From positions 558,001 through 622,000 of the forward strand of contig NC_021172.1 in assembly GCF_000230975.2 (NCBI RefSeq): a stretch of DNA of 64,000 bases, read 5' to 3'. The position numbers and the translations under genes were made by a program. Shown piece by piece: positions 43,208 to 50,565 of the stretch; position 1 is the stretch's first letter; each line of letters begins with the position of its first letter. The notes below the pieces were generated by a model that made no database searches, was not told where the DNA came from, and worked only from the letters and a program-made list of their open reading frames with translations. Source of the stretch: Hyphomicrobium denitrificans 1NES1. Lineage in GTDB: Bacteria > Pseudomonadota > Alphaproteobacteria > Rhizobiales > Hyphomicrobiaceae.

Positions 43208-44617
43208 TCAGGCTAATGCGCTACGATCGAGCAAAGACAAAGCTGAAAGAAATCCGGCTTCATCGGTCAAACACCTGAAATCCAGGATGAGGCTATTATC
43301 TTCTATTCTGCCGACGATTGGCCGATCGAGGGCGCGCATTGCCGCCGCAAGCTTTTCAAGCGCTTGCCCACCGCCGTGCTTCACATGAATGCGAATGCCG
43401 GCACTCGGTAGCGTCGCGAGAGGCAACGCGCCCGATCCGATCTGACTCTGACAGTCGCAAATCTCGACGGCAAAGGCTGCGCCGACACAGTCCGTTGTCC
43501 TGGCCAGAATGCGCTCAACCTGATCGCGGATATCCGCCTGCGTTCGCGCCAGCAGCTTGAGCGTTGGAAGCCGCTCGGCGAGGCGCTCTGGGTTTCGATA
43601 CAACTTCAGAGTGGCCTCGATTGCCGCCAGCCGAATCTTGTCGACGCGGAGCGCGCGCTTCATCGGATTGCGGTTGATCGCTTGGATCAAGCTGCGCTTG
43701 CCGACGATGAACCCCGCCTGAGGTCCACCGAGCAGCTTGTCTCCGGAGAAAGTTACAAGGCCCGCGTGTGCAACCGCGTCTCGAACCGTAGGTTCCTTTT
43801 CGAGCCCAAAGCGTGTCAGGTCCAGAAGTGTGCCCGATCCGAGATCGTGCATCAGCGGGACGTTCGCATCCGCCGCGATCGCTGCAAGATCTCCCGCGCT
43901 CACTTCGGCGGTAAATCCCATGATGCAGTAGTTGGACGTATGGACCTTCAGAATGACGCCTGTTTCGGGCTTCAGTGCTCTCTCATAGTCGCTGGCGTGG
44001 GTACGATTGGTCGTCCCGACCTCGACCAGCCGTGCTCCGGCGCGCATCATGATGTCGGGCATTCGGAAGGCGCCGCCGATCTCGATCAATTCGCCTCGGG
44101 ATACGATCGCATCGCGCCCTCCGGCGAGCGTATTGAGCGCCAAAAGAACCGCGGCTGCGTTGTTGTTGACGACGGTCGCGTCCTCCGCTCCGGTGAGGTC
44201 GCACAGAATCGACCTCACGTGATCGTCGCGTTCGCCGCGTTTGCCGCTCGTTAAATCGAACTCAAGCGCGACGGCGTTGCGCATGGCCTCCGTTGCGGCG
44301 GTGATAGCTTCCTCTGCAAGCAAGGCCCGACCGAGATTGGTGTGCAGGACGGTTCCCGTTAAGTTGAAAAGCGTCCGGAGGCTCGATCGGTCTTCCTCGC
44401 TGAGCTTGGCGAGGGCTTGCTGCGCGAGATGCTCCGTTGTGTGTGCGGATAAGATGCCCGATTTCAACGCGATGCGCGCGTCCTTGAGCGCCGTCCGTAT
44501 GGCGCTCACCGCCGCGTTGCGGCCGAATCGCTCTACAAGCATTGCGGCCGTATTCGTCTTGAGGACCGCGTCGACCGACGGCAAATTGCGGAGCCCGGGT
44601 TCTATTCGGCGTTCCAA
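43208..44617 (-). CDS. selA: L-seryl-tRNA(Sec) selenium transferase SelA
   Basis: A PLP enzyme that converts seryl-tRNA-Sec to selenocysteyl-tRNA-Sec. The PLP lysine lies in FSGDKLLGGPQAG, and the N-terminal LRNLPSVDAVL, RTLFNLTGTVLHTNLGRA and ALEFDLTSGKRGERD are typical. The start is uncertain. TTG 44617, with GAGG upstream, gives 469 residues, close to the usual 463; a longer frame to 44683 adds a non-homologous N-terminus. It heads the selA-selB-selC run. Confidence 0.92.
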   Translation of the reverse strand: MERRIEPGLRNLPSVDAVLKTNTAAMLVERFGRNAAVSAIRTALKDARIALKSGILSAHTTEHLAQQALAKLSEEDRSSLRTLFNLTGTVLHTNLGRALLAEEAITAATEAMRNAVALEFDLTSGKRGERDDHVRSILCDLTGAEDATVVNNNAAAVLLALNTLAGGRDAIVSRGELIEIGGAFRMPDIMMRAGARLVEVGTTNRTHASDYERALKPETGVILKVHTSNYCIMGFTAEVSAGDLAAIAADANVPLMHDLGSGTLLDLTRFGLEKEPTVRDAVAHAGLVTFSGDKLLGGPQAGFIVGKRSLIQAINRNPMKRALRVDKIRLAAIEATLKLYRNPERLAERLPTLKLLARTQADIRDQVERILARTTDCVGAAFAVEICDCQSQIGSGALPLATLPSAGIRIHVKHGGGQALEKLAAAMRALDRPIVGRIEDNSLILDFRCLTDEAGFLSALSLLDRSALA

Positions 44618-45203
44618 AACGGCCTCGAAACAAAATCGCCGGGCGGCGCACCGCCTTTGCGTCCCGGCCGGCAGAACTGCCACAAGAATACACCCCGCCT
44701 GGAATGCGACAAGGCCGGCCCTTAGTCAGGGCTTGTGGCCATTCCCCGGGGCTGGACGGCCGCGTGAAGATGGCCCCGAACCGGCGTTTTCTTCCGTTTC
44801 TTTTGCACTGGAGCCGAATGTACACCGGGTGAAACATTATTTTGGGCGTTTACCGCGACGTAGCCTACCAGACGGCGGCCGAATCTTGGCTGTCGGAATG
44901 AGGTCTCAGTGCGTTTGACTTCGGTTAAGTGGGGCCGCTTCAAAAACAGCTAAATATACAAAAGTATGCGATCGCTTCGCTCAAGCGTCGGGGGCTGCTG
45001 GTTTTCTGCGCTGAGTTTCCGCAGAATACCTGCCAGCTAGTTTCGGCCAGTGGATCGCTTTGGCGAGGGCAAGCGGATTGCGGCGCGGCTTTGATTCCGA
45101 GGGCGCCGGGTGATGGCCTCGCAGGCTTGTCAGTTGATTTCAACCGATCAGTTCGGTTGCGTGAGAAGCAGCCAGTCTAATCCTCGACATGTGGGGGGGA
45201 CAT
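44618..45203. other. Intergenic stretch upstream of selA
   Basis: About 585 bases between divergent genes, with no gene I can support. It should hold the selA promoter and that of the small gene at 45204. A short hairpin, TTCTGCG with CGCAGAA around a 9-base loop, lies near 45008-45030. It has no T-run, so its role is unclear. Confidence 0.45.
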
Positions 45204-45386
45204 ATGACCGATCAAGAGCGCGCCGAGCAGATCGTGCGGGAGGTATTTCTCCACGACCTCAAGGGAGAAATCGGTACGCTGGCGCGCATTGGCGTGCCGC
45301 TCGCTGATCGGCAGGATATCATCAGGCGACTTGCGCAAGAGTTCGGACTTATACGCAAAGATGAGCGATCTAAGTCCGCGGTTTAA
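45204..45386 (+). CDS. Small hypothetical protein (60 residues)
   Basis: An unrecognised soluble, mostly helical protein starting MTDQERAEQIVREVFLHDLK and ending in a basic tail. The ATG at 45204 is preceded by GGGGGA, a good ribosome site, which is the main support for its reality. There is no signal peptide or metal motif. It lies between selA (divergent) and a TDT-family transporter gene 265 bases downstream on the same strand. Confidence 0.5.
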   Translation: MTDQERAEQIVREVFLHDLKGEIGTLARIGVPLADRQDIIRRLAQEFGLIRKDERSKSAV

Positions 45387-45651
45387 GTGCCTATTCGATG
45401 TCTTGACCGGTGCAGCAGCGATATCTGGTGCATCGATAGAGTTTACCGCTAGGATGTCGTCTCTTTTCGGCGCTCGGATCGTGCCATGCGCCGAGAGCAC
45501 AGGAGGCGTACTCGCGTCGCTAAACCTGTCTGCCCGGGGAGGTCGTCGATCGTGACGCTGGATCTATGACTGCCGCTGCGATCTGTACCAATAATCGGGT
45601 GAAAGAAGCGACGTTCTCTCATTCGAACTGGTTTCATGAAAGAGGGCGTAG

Positions 45652-46719
45652 ATGACGGCCGAAGTTCGTAACCTCATTCCTACCCGAGCGGTGTCCGGAC
45701 TCGCGGATTTGTCTCCCGCATACTTCGGCTTGGTGATGGCCACAGGCATCGTGTCTTTGGCCGGCTTCATGATGGGATATGCGCGTCTCGCATACGGATT
45801 GTTTTATTTAAACCTAGCGCAGTACGTTGTGTTGAGTGTCCTCTTTGGTGCGCGCGCGCTCGTATATCCTCGTCGGTTTTTCGGCGATATGATCGGGCAC
45901 TTGACCGGACCGGGATATTTCACCGCGGTAGCCGGTACCGGGATTCTCGCCAGCCAATTCATACTGCTTCGCGAAGATGCGTCTGTCGGCGGTGCGCTAT
46001 GGCTATTAGCCGTCGTTCTCTGGATCGGTCTGACATACACAATCTTCACGGCCTTCACGGTGAAGGTTGAGAAACCCACGCTCGATAAGGGCATTAGTGG
46101 CGGCTGGCTGCTCGCTGTCGTCGCGACGCAGGCTCTCTCGGTCTCAAGTGCGCTGCTTGCGTCGCGGATCGGTCAGCCTTATCGCCTAGAGCTTAATCTC
46201 ATGGCGCTCTCCATGTGGCTCTGGGGCGGCATGCTGTACATCTGGATGATATCGCTGATTTTCTATCGCTACACGTTCTTTCGTTTTTCGCCTGACGATC
46301 TCGCGCCGCCGTACTGGATCAACATGGGAGCAATGGCGATTTCCACGCTGGCCGGGTCATTGCTCATTCTCAATGCGCCGCATGCGCCATATCTGATGTC
46401 GTTGCTGCCGTTTCTAAAAGGCTTCACGGTGTTCTACTGGGCCACTGGGACGTGGTGGATTCCCATGCTCATATTGCTGGGCATCTGGCGCTACGTCTAC
46501 AAACGGTTTCCGTTTGAATACGATCCATTATATTGGGGCGTCGTGTTTCCGCTCGGCATGTACGCCGCGTGCACCTGGCAGATGGATCGGGCGATGGAAT
46601 TTGGCTTTCTTGCCGCGCTTCCCCGCAGCTTCTTTTACGTCTCCCTCGCTGCCTGGGTGATCACTTTCGTCGGAATGCTACGCAGTCTGTGGCGGGTTCT
46701 CATTTCCCCGCCGGCGTAG
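45652..46719 (+). CDS. TDT family transporter (TehA/SLAC1-like)
   Basis: A 355-residue membrane protein with about ten hydrophobic segments. It carries the SLAC1/TehA-type start LSPAYFGLVMATGIVSLAG and the later YWGVVFPLGMYAACT. The family moves anions such as C4-dicarboxylates, sulfite or chloride, and some members are linked to tellurite resistance. The substrate cannot be told here. It precedes nnrS by about 170 bases on the same strand. Confidence 0.75.
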   Translation: MTAEVRNLIPTRAVSGLADLSPAYFGLVMATGIVSLAGFMMGYARLAYGLFYLNLAQYVVLSVLFGARALVYPRRFFGDMIGHLTGPGYFTAVAGTGILASQFILLREDASVGGALWLLAVVLWIGLTYTIFTAFTVKVEKPTLDKGISGGWLLAVVATQALSVSSALLASRIGQPYRLELNLMALSMWLWGGMLYIWMISLIFYRYTFFRFSPDDLAPPYWINMGAMAISTLAGSLLILNAPHAPYLMSLLPFLKGFTVFYWATGTWWIPMLILLGIWRYVYKRFPFEYDPLYWGVVFPLGMYAACTWQMDRAMEFGFLAALPRSFFYVSLAAWVITFVGMLRSLWRVLISPPA

Positions 46720-46763
46720 AAGCAAACGTGGTCGTCGGCTTGCCTGCCATCAGGTTGGCGGTG

Positions 46764-46779
46764 TTTGGTCTGCCGCAAA
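46764..46779. promoter_or_regulatory. Crp/Fnr-type palindrome upstream of nnrS
   Basis: TTTGGTCTGCCGCAAA has the TTG-N8-CAA layout with TTTG/CAAA arms. It lies 45 bases after the TDT gene stop and 109 bases before the preferred nnrS start. nnrS is a known NnrR target in other alphaproteobacteria. Confidence 0.5.
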
Positions 46780-46887
46780 GATGCTCCCTTGATCCGGCCT
46801 AGAATGCGCCGCTCCTCGGCTCGGAAGAAAACGGATTTTGCAATCATCGCTTCTTCACGCGTACGGCGAAGCCGCCATAGGTCGAGC

Positions 46888-48090
46888 ATGACATGTCGTA
46901 CCTGCCCAGCGGCGCCATCATGTGCCAAGGAGCCTGTGGCGCATGCCTTTCGCGTCTTCTTTCTGTTCGCCGCCGTCGATGCGATCATAGCGGTCGGGCT
47001 CTGGTTACCTAAGCTTCTCGATATCGCTACGGGGGACGTCGCCGGAGTACCCTTGGCGGTTTGGCATCGCGACGAGCTACTCTTTGGCATGATGCCGGCG
47101 GTTCTTGCCGGTTTCGTGCTGACCGCTTTGCCACGCTGGACGCGGCGGCCTCCGGTAACCCCGACTACGCTAATGGCGCTTGCTGTTCTTTGGGTCGCCG
47201 GGCGCGTGGCGCACGCCCTGCCAGGAGAGAGCTTGCACGCGCAAGCGTGGGCTCCAGGAGTCGCGGCGGTGTTCGTAATGACCCTGGCGCTCGTGACTGC
47301 GCGCCAAGTGTTAGCGAGCCGCGCTTGGCGAGAATCGAAGATCGTGCTGCTCCTCGCTGGCTTTGCCGTAGCGGCCGGTTTCGCCTCACTGCATCCGGGG
47401 GGCGCCACGAAGGAGACGGCAATGCGCCTTGGCCTTGCGTCTGTCCTCGGTCTCGTTGTCGTGCTCGGCGGGCGCATCGCACCGGCGCTGACGGCCGCTT
47501 GGCTGAAGGCGCGGGGCGAATCGCCACCAGATCCGCGCCGGAGATGGATCGAGACGACTGCCGCTCTAGCTGTCGCGGCTGCTCTCTGTGCCTGGGTGAT
47601 TGCACCCAAGGCCGGTGTCACGGCCGTGGCCTCAGCGTGCGCTTTCATCGTTCAAACGGAACGTCTGGCTCGTTGGCAGGGATGGCGGGTCTCGGACTCA
47701 GCATCCATACTCGCTCTGCATGCTGCGTACGGCTGGATTCCCGTCGGCTTCGCGCTCCATGCCGCTGCCATCGTCTGGCCGTCGTTCGTAAGCGAGGCTG
47801 CAGCGGTTCATGCTTGGGCGCTCGGCGCTATCGGACTCATGAGCATTGCTGTCATGGCAAGCATGATCAGACGGCATTCCCACACACCGTTCGTGTTCTC
47901 CGCATTGACGTCGGCATCGCTTTTTTGTGCGGCTATTGCCGTGCCCGCGCGCACCGTAGCGGAGGTGGCCTCGAATGGGCGCACGTTCTGGCTGCTTCTT
48001 TCAGCGACAAGCTGGATCGCTGCCTTTCTCCTATTCCTTCTTGCCTTCAGAGACCCGTTACTGCGACGCGCGACTTGGCGTGAGGTGTGA
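46888..48090 (+). CDS. nnrS: NnrS family protein (NO-stress membrane protein)
   Basis: A protein of about 400 residues with 12 or so hydrophobic segments. It opens VAHAFRVFFLFAAVDAIIAV and has WHRDELLFGMMPAVLAGFVLTALPRW, which is diagnostic for NnrS. NnrS is a heme- and copper-containing membrane protein that eases nitrosative stress. The start is taken at ATG 46888 (MTCRTCPAAPSC); the frame stays open further upstream to 46765 without family similarity. It is convergent with nirK. Confidence 0.85.
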   Translation: MTCRTCPAAPSCAKEPVAHAFRVFFLFAAVDAIIAVGLWLPKLLDIATGDVAGVPLAVWHRDELLFGMMPAVLAGFVLTALPRWTRRPPVTPTTLMALAVLWVAGRVAHALPGESLHAQAWAPGVAAVFVMTLALVTARQVLASRAWRESKIVLLLAGFAVAAGFASLHPGGATKETAMRLGLASVLGLVVVLGGRIAPALTAAWLKARGESPPDPRRRWIETTAALAVAAALCAWVIAPKAGVTAVASACAFIVQTERLARWQGWRVSDSASILALHAAYGWIPVGFALHAAAIVWPSFVSEAAAVHAWALGAIGLMSIAVMASMIRRHSHTPFVFSALTSASLFCAAIAVPARTVAEVASNGRTFWLLLSATSWIAAFLLFLLAFRDPLLRRATWREV

Positions 48091-48316
48091 TCTACTTGAA
48101 TGTAATCAGGAGCATGGTCACCGCCACGGTATCCCAAGGCTGGATGTGATATGTTGGCTCGTTAGCCGGATCGAGGCGCAACCGGCTCCAAGTTCTTTGT
48201 TCAGTGCCGTGCTGGAGAAGCGCGTCTGGGTTGCTTCGCTCACACCATGAAGAACGGTGTGATGCGGCTCCTAGCGCCGATACCGTCCTATGTTCTTGGA
48301 AGCCGCTGTATTGAAT

Positions 48317-48349
48317 GCGGAGACCTCGAGGGTACGTTGAGGTCTCCGC
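48317..48349. terminator. Inverted repeat between convergent nnrS and nirK
   Basis: GCGGAGACCTC and GAGGTCTCCGC form a perfect 11-base-pair stem around an 11-base loop. It lies 14 bases past the nirK stop and downstream of nnrS. There is no long T-run on either side, so it is a possible bidirectional terminator or an RNA-stabilising hairpin. Confidence 0.5.
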
Positions 48350-48363
48350 GACACACTCCTACA

Positions 48364-49824
48364 TTACTGTTTAGGAGGTCCCTCGTGCATAATCGCGTCA
48401 TTCTTCGGGCCATCTACATTGAGAAACCCGACGAGCCCGTGATCCAAGCGTGAGAGAGCATGATCGACCAGGACATAGCGACCTCCTCTGTCGAGCTTGA
48501 AGTCAACGATCGTAGCGCCGCCCGGCGGGACCGAGACGGTCTGCACGCCTGTCAGCGGCGGCGACGTGACACTGCCGAGCGCATAGACGTGATCGAATAT
48601 CTCACCGATGACGTGGAAGGATGACGTGAAATTGGGTCCGCCTACGCCAAAGAAAATGCGTACCGTCTCGCCAACGTTGGCATAGAGGGGGTGCGTTCGG
48701 GTGAGAGCTCCGACAGAACCGTTGAAGAGAAAATATTCCGGTTTCTCGCTAATAAGCTTCTCATAGTCCATTTCCTGCTCGCCGGACGTGCCAAACGGTT
48801 TGACCGTGTAGATCTCGCCCTGCATGACGTAGAACTCGCGGTCCACCTGTGGCAGACCGCCTTCCGGCTCAACCAGCAGAAGTCCATACATGCCATTGGT
48901 GATGTGGTTGGGCACACTGGGCGTGGCGCAGTGATAGACGAAAATGCCAGGTACAAGGGCCTTGAAGGTGACGACGGTCTCGGCTCCGGGGTCGGTCTGC
49001 GTGTACGCGGCGGCGCCACCGGGCCCGGTCGCGCCGTGAAAATCCACGGAGTGGATCATCAGGCTATCCTTTGCATTTTTCAGATGCAGTTCGACAGTGT
49101 CGCCGACGCGCACACGCAGGAAGGGACCAGGCACCTTGCCGTTGAAGGTCCAGTAAGTATACGTCGTCTTGTCATCCAGTTGCCCTTTGAGTTCGACGGT
49201 TTCGAGGTCGATGCGCACTGTTTTCGCCTGACGCGCTCCGATGGGCCCTGGCAGATCCGCGGGGTCTCGCGTGATGTCGGCCGCCGTAGACGGCATCTCG
49301 GCACGGTTGCCCGGCACGACCTGCAACACGCCCTGCATGCCCGCCTGGCGGTGTCCGGGGAGCGAGCAGTAGTAGTCGAACTGGCCAACCTTGCTTGCGA
49401 TGAATGAGAAAGTGGAGCTGGCGTTCTTTCCACTGACGATGGCCGAACGTGCGGCATACTGGTCGATAACAGCGTCGTGCTGGGCGCCCTCGCCGTTAAT
49501 GAGGTTGATCTGAACTGTTTCACCCTCGTGCACCACCAGCTTCGGGTTGACCTGGCGATCGATGTCGCCGCCGACGCCGATATAAACCATGCGGCCTTCA
49601 GCGATGCCGGTGCGCAAGGTAAATACGACCGGAGCGTGCGAACTCATCGACGATTCCGATTTGTCGCTTTCGGAGGGTTTTGACTGTTGGCTTGCAGCCG
49701 GCGCATCGGCAGCTGCCGCGGTCGGCGGCGTCGCGTGCTGATGCTGTTGCGCATGTGCGGCGGGCACCCAGATTAGCCCGCTTACCATGAAGGCAATAGC
49801 CGCCCCATAGCGGTGGAACACCAT
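48364..49824 (-). CDS. nirK: Copper nitrite reductase NirK with N-terminal cupredoxin domain
   Basis: A 486-residue periplasmic enzyme that reduces nitrite to NO. After a signal peptide comes an extra cupredoxin domain with type 1 copper ligands His116, Cys153, His158 and Met163 (YYCSLPGHRQAGM). The standard two-domain NirK core follows, with IHSVDFHGATG and VYHCATPSVPNHITNGMYG (type 1 and type 2 copper) and SFHVIGEIFD. The three-domain layout is that of Hyphomicrobium denitrificans NirK, in which the added domain carries its own copper. AAGGAGG precedes the ATG. A Fnr-type palindrome lies 163 bases upstream. Confidence 0.95.
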   Translation of the reverse strand: MVFHRYGAAIAFMVSGLIWVPAAHAQQHQHATPPTAAAADAPAASQQSKPSESDKSESSMSSHAPVVFTLRTGIAEGRMVYIGVGGDIDRQVNPKLVVHEGETVQINLINGEGAQHDAVIDQYAARSAIVSGKNASSTFSFIASKVGQFDYYCSLPGHRQAGMQGVLQVVPGNRAEMPSTAADITRDPADLPGPIGARQAKTVRIDLETVELKGQLDDKTTYTYWTFNGKVPGPFLRVRVGDTVELHLKNAKDSLMIHSVDFHGATGPGGAAAYTQTDPGAETVVTFKALVPGIFVYHCATPSVPNHITNGMYGLLLVEPEGGLPQVDREFYVMQGEIYTVKPFGTSGEQEMDYEKLISEKPEYFLFNGSVGALTRTHPLYANVGETVRIFFGVGGPNFTSSFHVIGEIFDHVYALGSVTSPPLTGVQTVSVPPGGATIVDFKLDRGGRYVLVDHALSRLDHGLVGFLNVDGPKNDAIMHEGPPKQ

Positions 49825-49986
49825 GATCTCCTCCTTATGTTCGCACGTTCAAATCGACCGCGAACTCTGCTGTTGATGTCATCGCAGTGCGCACGGCATG
49901 TAGCCCAACAGGATGATCGATCTGCTTGCGGATCTTTTCGCTCCGGGCTCTCTCTGGTCCCAAAGCACGCTCTCCGGGGGGAGATC

Positions 49987-50002
49987 TTTGTCCTTAGACA
50001 AA
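49987..50002. promoter_or_regulatory. Crp/Fnr-type palindrome upstream of nirK
   Basis: TTTGTCCTTAGACAAA is a perfect inverted repeat (TTTGTC, CTTA, GACAAA) with the TTG-N8-CAA frame. It is 163 bases before the nirK start, leaving room for a leader of about 120 bases. Confidence 0.55.
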
Positions 50003-50565
50003 AGAGACAAATCGCCCGGCAAAATCTTCAGGATGCAATGTCGCGCCCCCGTAGATCTTGACCTTCGACGGATTCCCAGAATTCCAAACATGCCGGCCAG
50101 ATGTGGCCAAGGCCATTTTTTGGGACTCTTCATCGCGTGAATTTAGACGGGCGCCGTTAAGACTGATGGTTTGGCGGAAGCGGATCTTCGTCGCTATCGC
50201 CTTTCCCGACTCCCAGACCCACGCCGCCACCCAATGTCATTGCGCTTCCGAGCCCCATGCCCGCGTCTCTTTGGTTGCCACCCTTTTGAGGGTCTTCTTT
50301 TCCGCGCTCGCCCTTGCCAACGCCGGCAGGACGCGACGGCCGCGTTGGTCCTTGCATCGGGATTTCTAGATCAGGTGGAAGCGGAGCGAGAAGGGTGTCT
50401 CCGCGGTCGGCCTGAAACGTGACACCAGAATGGTATCGTCTGGGCTGGCCTTGGAAACGCGTCAACTTGCGAGGTTCAACCGCCTGGGCCGGTGCTATCT
50501 GATGCCGGCGATCCACGCACCCGAACTCTGCGGCGCCTATCGTTTTGAGGGCAAATTAGGTTGCT
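50003..50565. other. Stretch between the nirK promoter and the end of nasA, with one doubtful ORF
   Basis: About 560 bases without a gene I can support well. On the minus strand 50157-50516 is open for 119 codons, downstream of nasA on the same strand. The product would be rich in Pro, Gly and charged residues (GMGLGSAMTLGGGVGLGVGK) and has no known family. It may be a small structural protein or chance. Confidence 0.3.

Noticed and set aside
45133-45144. GTTGATTTCAAC palindrome before the gene at 45204 as a Crp/Fnr site
   Set aside because: The spacing between half sites is 2 bases instead of the required distance, so it does not fit TTG-N8-CAA.
50157-50516. 119-codon minus-strand ORF downstream of nasA as a firm gene
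   Set aside because: Low-complexity composition, no family and no clear ribosome site; mentioned only within the intergenic entry.
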